A DNA stretch of 64,000 nt, from contig OZ022339.1 of the NCBI GenBank assembly GCA_963989245.1, positions 22,952,816-23,016,815 on the forward strand. The letters are read 5' to 3'. The notes beneath the pieces were generated by a model. That model had not been told where the DNA came from, did not search any database, and saw nothing but the letters and a program-made list of their open reading frames with translations. Below are positions 38,543 through 50,248 of this stretch, piece by piece; within the stretch, counting starts at the first letter, position 1, and every line of letters begins with the position of its first letter. Both the position numbers and the translations under genes were made by a program. This stretch comes from Nansenia antarctica. Its lineage: Eukaryota > Chordata > Actinopteri > Argentiniformes > Microstomatidae.

Positions 38543-40468
38543 GTTAGTGGTAGTCTAGTAGGCCTACCTAGGGGTAGTGGTAGTCTAGGGGCCTACCTAG
38601 GGGTAGTGGTAGTCTAGTAGGCCTACCTAGGGGTAGTGGTAGTCTAGGGGCCTACCTAGGGGTAGTGGTAGTCTAGGGGCCTACCTAGGGGTAGTGGTAG
38701 TCTAGGGGCCTACCTAGGGGTAGTGGTGGTCTAGTAGGCCTACCTAGGGGTAGTGGTAGTCTAGGGGCCTACCTAGGGGTAGTGGTAGTCTAGTAGGCCT
38801 ACCTAGGGGTAGTGGTAGTCTAGGGGCCTACCTAGGGGTAGTGGTAGTCTATGGGCCTACCTAGGGGTAGTGGTAGTCTAGGGGTCTACCTAGGGGTAGT
38901 GGTAGTCTAGGGGCCTACCTAGGGGTAGTGGTAGTCTAGTAGGCCTACGTAGTGGTAGTCTAGTAGGCCTACCTAGGGGTAGTGGTAGTCTAGGGGCCTA
39001 CCTAGGGGTAGTGGTAGTCTAGGGGCCTACCTAGGGGTAGTGGTAGTCTAGGGGCCTACCTAGGGGTAGTGGTAGTCTAGTAGACCTACCTAGGGGTAGT
39101 GGTAGTCTAGGGGCCTACCTAGGGGTAGTGGTAGTCTAGGGGCCTACCTAGGGGTAGTGGTAGTCTAGGGGCCTACCTAGGGGTAGTGGTAGTCTAGGGG
39201 CCTACCTAGGGGTAGTGGTAGTCTAGTAGGCCTACCTAGGGGTAGTGGTAGTCTAGTAGGCCTACCTAGGGGTAGTGGTAGTCTAGGGGCCTACCTAGGG
39301 GTAGTGGTAGTCTAGGGGCCTACCTAGGGGTAGTGGTAGTCTAGTAGGCCTACCTAGGGGTAGTGGTAGTCTAGTAGGCCTACCTAGGGGTAGTGGTAGT
39401 CTAGTAGGCCTACCTAGGGGTAGTGGTAGTCTAGGGGCCTACCTAGGGGTAGTGGTAGTCTAGTAGGCCTACCTAGGGGTAGTGGTAGTCTAGTAGGCCT
39501 ACCTAGGGGTAGTGGTAGTCTAGGGGCCTACCTAGGGGTAGTGGTACTCTAGTAGGCCTACCTAGGGGTAGTGGTACTCTAGTAGGCCTACCTAGGGGTA
39601 GTGGTAGTCTAGTAGACCTACCTAGGGGTAGTGGTAGTCTAGGGGCCTACCTAGGGGTAGTGGTAGTCTAGTAGATCTACCTAGGGGTAGTGGTAGTCTA
39701 GGGGCCTACCTAGGGGTAGTGGTAGTCTAGTAGGCCTACCTAGGGGTAGTGGTAGTCTAGTAGGCCTACCTAGGGGTAGTGGTAGTCTAGGGGCCTACCT
39801 AGGGGTAGTGGTAGTCTAGGGGCCTACCTAGGGGTAGTGGTGGTCTAGTAGGCCTACCTAGGGGTAGTGGTAGTCTAGGGGCCTACCTAGGGGTAGTGGT
39901 AGTCTAGTAGGCCTACCTAGGGGTAGTGGTAGTCTAGGGGCCTACCTAGGGGTAGTGGTAGTCTATGGGCCTACCTAGGGGTAGTGGTAGTCTAGGGGTC
40001 TACCTAGGGGTAGTGGTAGTCTAGGGGCCTACCTAGGGGTAGTGGTAGTCTAGTAGGCCTACCTAGGGGTAGTGGTAGTCTAGTAGACCTACCTAGGGGT
40101 AGTGGTAGTCTAGGGGCCTACCTAGGGGTAGTGGTAGTCTAGGGGCCTACCTAGGGGTAGTGGTAGTCTAGGGGCCTACCTAGGGGTAGTGGTAGTCTAG
40201 GGGCCTACCTAGGGGTAGTGGTAGTCTAGTAGACCTACCTAGGGGTAGTGGTAGTCTAGGGGCCTACCTAGGGGTAGTGGTAGTCTAGTAGGCCTACCTA
40301 GGGGTAGTGGTAGTCTAGTAGGCCTACCTAGGGGTAGTGGTAGTCTAGGGGCCTACCTAGGGGTAGTGGTAGTCTAGTAGGCCTACCTAGGGGTAGTGGT
40401 AGTCTAGTAGGTCTACCTAGGGGTAGTGGTAGTCTAGTAGGCCTACCTAGGGGTAGTGGTAATCTAGT
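38543..40468. repeat. 30-bp minisatellite, about 64 copies
   Basis: The unit is GTAGTGGTAGTCTAGGGGCC then TACCTAGGGG, with two main variants (CTAGGGGCC and CTAGTAGGCC). Rare markers (GTGGTGGTCT, GTCTATGGG) each occur twice, exactly 1114 bp apart, showing a block duplication within the array. Confidence 0.97.
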
Positions 40469-40469
40469 T

Positions 40470-41166
40470 TTGAATTTTTTAGATTGGGCATATAGTTCAT
40501 GAATTACGGTAGTTTGAAGTATCATGCTTCCTCCATTGAACGGAAAGTCCTATCTATCCCATTCAAAGTGTTTTAGTCTTCCCCCTTTCCACTGGTAATA
40601 AGGAATTGGCAAGAATAGATCGATATAAATAGATCAACATAATGCAGCACTATCATGCACAGATCAGCCTTAAAACATGTAACGTTAGATATATAACGGT
40701 GCGACGTATTTCTACGGAAAGGCTGACTGACGCAGGGCTCATACAATCTCTGCGTTCGTTATAGATACGCTTGCAGCAGCGGGTGAACTCCCGGTTCATT
40801 GAGTTTACGGTTAAAAGCATATCTTCTCGGGGTGTCAGCGCGGTGGTTCAGGGCTCAAAATGACCGTATACCGATGGTGAAGTTAGCAAAGGAGTATTGT
40901 GTTTGTACCACCTTCATAGCCGGAGTTATTCACGGACAAACACGGTGCCCGGAGGCACCCTTTGCGGGTTAATAACTGTGATTTACCGTGGGTTAGGAGA
41001 ACAATTCAAACGTGTCCGGATAGGGGAGAGGACAGGGAATCCAAAACCATTTGAATGGTGTCGATATGACCCTCCTATCACGGTCGACACCGACATTATT
41101 TATATATACAGCATATGGATGTTACCTGCCTGTTAACTGCAGCTTTCAGTTCTACAGGACATCGCC
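40470..41166. other. Unassigned unique sequence
   Basis: Contains only short frames (such as 79 codons at 40897..41136) with no recognised domain. No repeat family is recognised. Confidence 0.4.
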
Positions 41167-41320
41167 ATAATAGCGATTTTTTGTTATGCTTGTTGTAAAT
41201 AAAAGTTCTATGATGCATTGAAATGACATTAAACTAAGATAATACGATGGTTATCATATTTTTAAAAATCTTTATTAATACGTTATTACAGAAACTGTAA
41301 GTGACATTTTCCTAGAGCGA
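41167..41320. repeat. Partial second copy of the 27.3-kb TIR element
   Basis: Shares TAATAGCGATTTTT, GTTATGCTTGTTG, GCATTGAAATGACATT and GATGGTTATCAT with 27405..27560. Confidence 0.75.
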
Positions 41321-41589
41321 AATCTGTTGTGGTATTTAAAAATGGCGGTTAGTGATGAAATCTATGAACATGGGATGACGATTTCCATTGACCAATCAAC
41401 GGTGTGCAGCGTCACACGTCACATGCAGCCTGGCAAAAAGGTTCCGGCTCTCAAAGAGGTTCCTGCCCTCGAAGGGTAGCTAAAGAAGCATGCCGTACCG
41501 CGCCGTGCTGATCCAGGCCGACAAATGGAAAAGCGCCAAAGAAGCAGGCCAGCCTGGGCTGACCCGGGTCAGCCCTCTAGTGGAAAAGC

Positions 41590-41703
41590 CCCATAGTGTG
41601 CCCTTGAGTAAGGCACTGACAGAGCCCTAAATTACTCCAGGGAGACTGTCCCTGTAATCTCTAATTGTAAGTCGCTTTGGATAAAAGCGTCTGCTAAATA
41701 GTT
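41590..41703 (+). mobile_element. SINE 3' part
   Basis: CCCTTGAGTAAGGCACTGA is followed by TTGTAAGTCGCTTTGGATAA and AAGCGTCTGCTAAAT. 41704..42890 shows no supported gene; a 5-prime head is not evident. Confidence 0.8.
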
Positions 41704-42889
41704 AAAATGCAAAAAAAAACTAAATACTAAATACAAGCTGAAGCCAGTCCATCTACCAGAGGTGCCAAGCATAGGAGGTGGAGGTTGAGTGAGCTAACAG
41801 AGGGTCTGCTCGTTTCGCAAGCTTGCGGTATCTCTAAACTACAGGGTGGAGAGAGGGAGGGGTTCATCTCTGTGATTGGAAACAAGTTGTTTCCCCAAAC
41901 AACAAATTGGCAGATGGTGTTATTGATACTGTTTAGTTTGTCCCTGAAGTTGGGGCTGCTGCTGTTATGACCTGAAGTGTTCTCCTTCCACGTTTAGCCC
42001 CTTTCACACAGATGTAATATATAGGCTACCATTTGAAAGTTATGATATTAACCTGCAAATCACCCAGACCTAATAATGTCACTAGACATTACAGTTAACA
42101 GGTATGAAGGGGTGGATTATGTTTCCATTGGATCCCACTCTGTGATTGTATCCTATCTGCGTATTTAAATGACCGGTCAGGTCAATGAAATGGAAAACTC
42201 CGCCCAACCAGGCAGCGCCGGGCTCCCTCGGGGGTGGCACATTGTGCGGTGGTCTGAGATGTGTGTGGCTGAGATGCTGTCAGTGTCAACCCCTGGCAGA
42301 GCCACACACCTGGACACCAAGGGACATCACGTTGTTCTTATGTTCTGTATTACGTGGACTAACTTTGATCTTAACAAAGAGTTAAAGGAATAAGGCCATA
42401 CAGGGCATGCAGCTACCCAATTCACATCACTGCCTCCTCGTTTTTCAAAAAGTCAAAAACTGTAGGTAGCACTGGCAGCAAGGTTCATCTGATCTCTTCA
42501 GACAACTTTAGTCGACTTATAACGGTTGATATGGTTTTCATCTGACAAGACAAACTCAAACAAAGTATGAGTGTCCTCTGGTCGGGTTATTTGCCAGTCA
42601 GCTAGCTAGCTAACCCACCACCAGCAACAGCAGCCTGTCTGTTAGCATAGCTCCCAGCTAGCTGTCACACATCCCTAGCTACTGGTACTACATTGCATTA
42701 TAAGGCTTTAATAAACCGGATCGTAGTAAGACCCACTATAGGTAGATGCAGGCTTTTGTTCTTACCTGCATAACCAACGCACAGCCATCGGAATATAGTA
42801 GTTGTGGTCGTGGAGAGAGAGAGAGGGACACAACACAAGAACACATCACCAAGCACAGCCCTGCTGGTACTAACCCTGGATACTACTAC

Positions 42890-43985
42890 TAGGCAGGGAG
42901 GGAGGGATGGAGGGATGGGTGGGTGGGCTACCAAGCACAGTCCTGGATACTAGGGAGGGAGAGAGAGAGAGAGGGAGGGAGGACAGTCCTGGATACTAGA
43001 GAGGGAGGGAGGACACTGGACACTAGGGAGGGAGGGAGGGAGGACAGCCCTGGACACTAGAGAGGGAGGGAGGACACTGGATACTAGGGAGGGAGGGAGG
43101 GAGGACAGCCCTGGACACTAGAGAGGGAGGGAGGACACTGGATACTAGGGAGGGAGAGAGGGAGGGAGCACAACCCTGGACACTAGAGAGGGAGAGAGGG
43201 AGGGAGCACAACCCTGGACACGAGGGAGGGAGGGCAGTCCTGGACACTAGGGAGGGAGGGAGGGAGGACAGCCCTGGACACTAGAGAGGGAGGGAGGACA
43301 CTGGATACTAGGGAGGGAGAGAGGGAGGGAGCACAACCCTGGACACGAGGGAGGGAGGGCAGTCCTGGATACTAGGGAGGGAGGGAGGGAGGGAGGACAG
43401 CCCTGGACACTAGAGAGGGAGGGAGGACACTGGATACTAGGGAGGGAGAGAGGGAGGGAGCACAACCCTGGACACTAGAGAGGGAGGGAGGACAGCCCTG
43501 GACACTAGAGAGGGAGGGAGGACACTGGATACTAGGGAGGGAGAGAGGGAGGGAGCACAACCCTGGACACGAGGGAGGGAGGGCAGTCCTGGACACTAGG
43601 GAGGGAGGGAGGACAGCCCTGGACACTAGGGAGGGAGGGAGGGAGCACAACCCTGGACACGAGGGAGGGAGGGCAGTCCTGGACACTAGGGAGGGAGGGA
43701 GCACAACCCTGGACACGAGGGAGGGAGGGAGGGAGGACAGTCCTGGACACGAGGGAGGGAGGGAGGGAGCACAACCCTGGACACGAGGGAGGGAGGACAG
43801 TCCTGGACACGAGGGAGGGAGGGAGCACAACCCTGGACACGAGGGAGGGAGGGAGGACAATCCTGGACACTAGAGAGGGAGGGAGGGAGGACAGTCCTGG
43901 ACACTAGAGAGGGAGGGAGGGAGGACAGTCCTGGACACTAGGGAGGGAGGGAGGACAGGATACTAGGGTGTAGTGGAGGGATGCC
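42890..43985. repeat. G-rich minisatellite, GGAGGGAGGACAGTCCTGGACACTAG-type
   Basis: About 1.1 kb of units made of (GGGA)n followed by a GACAGCCCTGGACAC(T/G)AG module. Neighbouring G3 runs could form quadruplexes. Pro/Ser-rich minus-strand frames are composition only. Confidence 0.95.
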
Positions 43986-43992
43986 TAGTGGA

Positions 43993-44150
43993 AAGGAAAG
44001 GCACATTTATATGTATAGCACATTTCATACAACAGGGACAATTCAAAGTGCTTTACATACATTATTAAAAATACAGCAAGAGGAGCATAGTAATACAAAT
44101 AAAAATGACAATGAATAAAAGCAAATATAAGAAGTAAAATAGATAAAACA
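43993..44150. repeat. Dispersed repeat, copy 2
   Basis: Matches 32105..32250 with small differences. Confidence 0.75.
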
Positions 44151-44484
44151 TTCAATGTGGTCGTGACTGCAAGATAAGCCAGTGAACATGAAATGTCGAA
44201 TACGAAAAAGGCCCTTTTATCATTTAATTAATGACGTACCAACATGGACATTATTACAACCTTTGTTTTATATAGGCGTGCTTCTGCAAAACACAGATGT
44301 CTGGAAGCGATCTAACCGGTGTTCGTGTTCAACTTAGGTCGTCCAACATTATTTCAAGACGACGTCACAACAGTCATCTGGTACGGTGTCCTCGGACGAC
44401 CAAAACACTGTCTATAATATAATGTAATATAATATAATACACAGAAGGTCGATTATTTAGGTTGAGGATCCCTGAAATGACTTT

Positions 44485-44674
44485 AAAAACGACAGGATGT
44501 CAGACTACGACTTTTAGGACCACAGATGCAGACTTGAGACATGACAGCAGTAGCTTTTTCTTTTCCTTTTAATGTTTTTCTTTTGTTGTTTTTGTTGTTG
44601 TTGAATTGTTGTATTATTGTTCTTATTGTTGAATAAAAAGAAAATTGCAAAAAAAAAAAAAAACGACAGGATGT
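44485..44674 (+). mobile_element. Short retrocopy with 16-bp TSD and poly(A)
   Basis: AAAAACGACAGGATGT occurs at 44485..44500 and 44659..44674. The 158 bp between ends in GAATAAAAAG... and a poly(A) run. This is the signature of LINE-mediated retroposition of a short transcript 3' end. The source gene is not recognised. Confidence 0.8.
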
Positions 44675-44788
44675 TTGTTATGGAGGTTACTCTGGTCCAG
44701 TACTCCTCCAGGTCCCTTGCCTGTGCGGAGGTTAGCAGAAATCGCCAGCCGTCGATGCAGCTCAAGTCAACCAGCCAAGTCAGTTAAG

Positions 44789-45016
44789 GTGCGTGTAAAT
44801 GGACTGACTTATATAGCGCCTTATTCCAAATTGCTTTAATTATTCCCAAAAGCTACCATGCAAGGCGCCGGCCCCGCTCATTTAGGAGCAATTTGGGGTT
44901 CAGTGTCTTGCCCAAGGACACATAGACACGTCGTCAGCCGGGGTTCGAACCACCAAACCGCCGTCCGCCTTGCGATCATTAGACACCGGCTGTACCCTCC
45001 TGAGCCACAGCCTCCC
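44789..45016 (-). mobile_element. tRNA-derived SINE
   Basis: Minus-strand copy of the 18628..18893 family, with head, B box (GGTTCGAACC in plus reading), body and tail. Confidence 0.85.
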
Positions 45017-45213
45017 CCTTGCGAGTGGGTCTGAGACTGAGAGATCAGAGTGTTTGTCAGGTACCATGGGGACCTACTTATACACCACTCTGGGAGAGAC
45101 TATAGTTCTTATGGGGAGAGGACTCACCGGCTATGAGGTGTCACCGACCGAGGAAAATATCTCGAGTTCAACCCCCTAATGAGTTCATCCACTAATAAAT
45201 AAATACATAAATT

Positions 45214-45730
45214 GGTACGCATGGAGACCGACAGCCAGGAGGTACGCAGGGAGACAGACAGCCAACCCTAACCCAGGAGACAGACAGAATGAATTAATTA
45301 ATTAATAATAGCTAATACCAATGTAAACAATCAAAGAAACCCGGGAGCTGATGATTGGTCACAAGGGAGACCCTTGCCGGACCCAGCCAGTTTGCAAAGC
45401 AACTCCAGAACCCCCATCAACACAGAACTTTATACCTTTCCATAGTGACCCCTCCCTCAGATGCTCATTTCACCTGGGGTGCCCCCCCACCCCAGCTAAA
45501 CGTCCAGACCCTTTGATCAGTGATCAACTCTTTCCCCAGACATTCCAAGACCGTATCATATTTACTCTCTGGGCATCATTGATTACATAATTGATTACCT
45601 TACCGTACCTCCATTGACTCCCCTGGCTGTCTGTCTCCCTGCGTACCTCCTGGCTGTCTGTCTCCCTGCGTACCTCCTGGCTGTCTGTCTCCCTGCGTAC
45701 CTCCTGGCTGTCTGTCTCCCTGTGTACCAC
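45214..45730. repeat. Inverted repeat arms of GGTACGCAGGGAGACAGACA type
   Basis: The left arm (45214..45290) carries about two units and the right arm (45628..45730) carries four units in inverse orientation, separated by about 340 bp of unique sequence. Confidence 0.8.
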
Positions 45731-45904
45731 ACGCTACCTTCTGTTGCTCCATGTCTGTCGCTCCATGTCTGTCTTTGAATTCATGAGGGTTAGGTTACAA
45801 TCATCACCATCTCAACTTTTCCACACACACACACACACACACACAGCGTTGCTAGCTGCCAAAGCCATACCAGAACATGTTGAATGACATTCTTCCTATT
45901 AGAC

Positions 45905-46318
45905 CAGGAGCTCCTGGTCGTACCTAGGACTAGGCTAGAAACTAAAGGGGACAGAGCGTTTCAGGTGACGGCCCCAAGACTCTGGAACGCCCTCCCACCT
46001 GACCTGAGAGACTCTGGAACACCCTCCCACCTGACCTGAGAGACTCTGGAACACCCTCCCCCCTGACCTGAGAGACTCTGGAACACCCTCCCCCCTGACC
46101 TGAGAGCCGCTCCCTCAGAACCAATCTTTAAACGCCAACTAAAGACACATCTGTTTAACCTTCTTATTGTTTCTGTTTCTGTTGTCCCCTTTGTGTTTTT
46201 AATCACTGATGTTCAAAAATGTGCACTTTCCGTATTTTGTATTCTTGTATGTAAAGCACCCTGTGCATCCGTGCTGGGAAGGGTGCTATATAAATAAAGT
46301 TTTACTTACTTACTTAGA
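45905..46318 (+). mobile_element. LINE 3' fragment with internal tandem duplication
   Basis: The reading contains APRLWNALPPDLRDS and PIFKRQLKTHLFNL, then a TATATAAATAAAGTTTTACT tail with TTAC repeats. A GACCTGAGAGACTCTGGAAC-containing unit is repeated four times. 46320..46800 holds a CTATGTACAG-type dispersed sequence and no gene. Confidence 0.85.
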
Positions 46319-46804
46319 TTAGAATAGATTAGATTCAACTTTGTCATCGCAGTACAATACAACGAAATGCAGTTTAGCATCCAACCAATTAGTGCAAATA
46401 GTGATATAAGGGCATGATATAAATAGAACAAGAGTTAGGCCTAGTGATAGGTAACTATGTTATACAGTATGTGTAGAGGTAGTGTTGTAAACATCAGTAT
46501 AGTTAGAGGTATATACAGGTAGAGGTATATACAGTTATGAGCTATGTACAGTGAGGTAGTTTATGTGCAGTATCTAATGTGCAGAAGTATAAAAGAAGCT
46601 AGGCTATGTCAGGAAACAGGTGCAATGTACAGTGGTACAACAAATGTATAGTAATGTAAACATCAGTAGTGTATGTCAGACAGAAGGAAACTAGGTTTCT
46701 TAGACGACGCACTGCCCTAGAAGACAGGCCGATGAGGTAACGAAGAGACTGAAGACGTAGGAGAAGAAGAAGAAAACTCGTTTTTTTAAAACAAAAAAGA
46801 GACA

Positions 46805-46810
46805 TTTATT
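46805..46810 (-). other. RBM17: Possible RBM17 polyadenylation signal
   Basis: AATAAA on the minus strand about 390 bp downstream of the RBM17 stop. Position is plausible; usage is inferred. Confidence 0.4.
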
Positions 46811-47052
46811 TTCAGGGTTCACTTGTACAGGATAATCTCTCATATCATTCATATCATCAACACAGGGATGTGGACGGTGTATAGTGAGCCTATTTCATCT
46901 CTTTTCTGTTGACATCGGGGGTTTTTAACCTCATGGCTAAACAGAAACTACAGGTGAAAACCCTTCACTAAACACAGACACATTGTGCTGGTTGATCAGA
47001 GAATAGAAAAGGTATGGGCTATATACACAGTGAGAGCTACTGGTGATTATCA

Positions 47053-47072
47053 GTGTATGTATGTGTGTGTGT

Positions 47073-47128
<56 letters not shown>
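47053..47128. repeat. (TG)n microsatellite in RBM17 3' UTR
   Basis: A TG/TATG run about 70 bp beyond the RBM17 stop codon, so likely transcribed as a CA repeat. Confidence 0.9.
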
Positions 47129-47129
<1 letters not shown>

Positions 47130-47198
47130 AGAGCATTGGGTCTGTTCCTGCACCCTCAAAGCGGGTCGTAGCGGTTCGGATCGACGGTTAGGCCAGTC

Positions 47199-47302
47199 TC
47201 AAAACTGCTCTCCCAGGTCCAACACGCGGAACTTATCCTGGTTGTAGAAGCAGGCCTTGACCACGCGCCCGCCGAAGTAGCGCCCGTTCAGATCCACCAC
47301 AG
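47199..47302 (-). CDS. RBM17: RBM17 coding exon 11 (terminal)
   Basis: Encodes VVDLNGRYFGGRVVKACFYN, then QDKFRVLDLGEQF and the stop at 47199..47201. Contains the UHM RYF loop. Confidence 0.95.
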
Positions 47303-48719
47303 CTAGGAGAGAGAGAGAGAGAGAGAGGACACAGGTCTTACGTTAGGTCCAAAACACCAGAACTTTTTTTTATTTGTATTTTTTTTTTTAGACATTGTTG
47401 TCACACTCGTCGGCAATATCTCTGACATTGCGGACATCGGCGAGAAACGGAAAGAAAACCGGGTCGTAATTGTTTGCGAAAACGGTGAACACAGAACGCG
47501 CTGTCGTTAGGAAAGACGCTACGGGATTGGGTGCGCTGTGTTGTTGTTGTTAGCGTCACGTGACCGTGGCGACCGAAGCGTTGACATCACTCCGGTTTTC
47601 AGAGAGTCTCTTTTCCTCACAAGGACGGACCTTCTATTATCAATCACCGCGCAGACGCTGTCCTGAACACAGCGTCCACACAGGCGGTATACGGTGTAAC
47701 GTTCGCCCGTACAACGGAGAGAGAGAGCGAGTGAGAGAGAGATGCACTCTGTTCAGTGTGTTATGTCTGTGTGAGAGATCACCTTATCAACGGCTCAGGG
47801 GATGACCTCACTGGGTTGTGCGGGTCTACAAATGGTAAACGGACACACACATTCATACACCGATGGCGGCAAGCTAGCATGCAAGGCGCTGGCCCGCTCA
47901 TTGGGAGCAATTTGGGGTTCAGTGTCTTGCCCCAAGGACACCTCGACAAGTGGCCAGTCGGGGCTTGAACCGCCGATCTGCCGACCTTGCGATCATTAGA
48001 CGCCGACTCTACCTCCTGCGCCACAGCCGCCCCGTCTACGTTACACGAGTGACTAGTCCGCACTCAGCACATTAACCAGGAATACACACACCTTTGTGGA
48101 CACTGCACCCCTGCAATTACAGACCCGGCTGGACCATTAGGTACTGGATGTATACCCTCCATTTTTTAAGGGACTATGTGTGTGTCCAGTTGCCCCCCGT
48201 GTTATTGAGTGTGTCCAGTCAGTTGTGTACAGTCCATTGGCCACCACTTTGTCCCCCTTAGAGGATGTTGTGTAACTGATGTGGGGTGTGGTCTGATGGA
48301 ACAGTTGTGGTGTAATACCCAGGGGACACAGTCTCACCTGCTTTCTGATCTGGGACAACCCATTTAGGCTGGGACCCACATGAGCTTTACTCCAATGATG
48401 TAAGTCATGCACGCACGCACACACACACACGCACAGACATACACAGACACACACGCGTATGCAAACCTCTTCTGGACATACACACAGACCCACAGTAACC
48501 TTACACACCCATAAGTGGACACACACACACACACACACACACAGAAGCACTGACTTTTGATGGCTGACTCGACTCTCTCAAACTCCAGGAATATCCTCAC
48601 TGCTTCATCATCTGTCACCATGGCAATCTGAGGAGAAAACCTCATGGTTTAACCACAAACATGTGCACAGCTGGTTTCACAAACACCCACAGAGTCAGAG
48701 AAATAGAACCATTGGCAGG

Positions 48720-48761
<42 letters not shown>

Positions 48762-50187
48762 CCTACTCCTCCTCCTCCTCCTCCTCCTCTCACCTCAAAG
48801 ATGACACATTTAGTGACTTTTCCATATTTTTCACACTCCTCTTTAGTCTCCCCTTCCAGGTCTTCATCCACCTCTCCTCTGCCCACCATGTTCTGCACCA
48901 AACACACACGTTATTAACACCAGAGACACTCACATTTACATGTCTTTCAATCCAAAAATCTGTTCTCACGCATGCGCACACACACTCACCCGTAGCAGTA
49001 CCACTTTAGTGGGGCATTTCAGGATCTCTGTGAGGGGATTGGCCTCTGACTTGGACTTGGAGGCGTCCGCTGATAGGACGGAAAGGAAAAAGAGACGGGT
49101 CATGTGACTTAACTGACAACTGCTCGTGACTTCAGCCTATCAAACACTGCCTTGATAGGACAGGGCTGGAGAGCAAAGTGAAGTGGTGGATTCTGGTGGA
49201 ACTACATGGGAGGACTGTTCAATACAGCTTTCACCTATCCAATGACTAACATGACAGTGGCCTCACGTTCCCTTACATCTTCTGCAATTATTCGTCTGTT
49301 TGGACCCTAGTTTAATAGCTCAAGCTTGGGTTTAACATGAGCCAGTAAGGTACACTGAAATGACACATAACAGGTTATCAACCATCACAATGTAAGCCTA
49401 AAATAAATGTGGTGTCTCGTTCTGTATTAAAACTTGACCCACATTGAGATGCACCGAATGTTCTCTCTAAATGAGGTTGAGGAGAGGGGCCTGGGGATGA
49501 GGGCAGACTAAGACTGACAGCCCAGCCTCGGGACAGGCCTGGACAGGATGTGATGTGATGCGTAAAGGAAGAAAGAGGAAATGACGTCGAGCCAAACCTG
49601 TAGCCCCCAAACCCCAGCCTGAAGGCTCAGCTGCAGCGGGCTGGCTGGATCCTGCTGCTTAGAGTGACACACACACACATAATGAACATAAACACACACA
49701 CAACCATGATCCCATAACACACAAATGTTGAAGGTTAGAGACCTAAAAAAAAATAAAAAAATATGAAAACTGAACATTCACTAAGGATGATGCAACAACA
49801 CAGCCAAGAAAACATACTCTTAGAACTTAGAAACCAAGACAGTTTATTCCAGGCCTATGCTGTGAGTACATCATAACAACAGCAATCTGGACAAGCTCAC
49901 AAAACAACAAGTGCAAGTTATCTTATTGAGTAGAGAAAGTGGATTAGAGACAGAGACTACTGGTACTACTGCAGAGATAATGGGAAAAATAGACAATAGT
50001 GTGGAAACAATTAATAGGAAGAAACAATGGAAGACGTGGTGGATCATGTGCAAGATCATCATGCAAATTAGAGGTAACAAGAGAAATAGGGAGAGAGAGT
50101 GTGTGTGGGGGGTTAATAGTTAGAGAGAGGGGGGTTAATAGTGAGAAAGAGAAAAAGGAGAGCTGTGAGAGAGAAATGAGAGAGAGA

Positions 50188-50248
<61 letters not shown>

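Noticed and set aside
40897..41136. 79-codon open frame
   Set aside because: No homology or splice context, in unassigned sequence next to a minisatellite.
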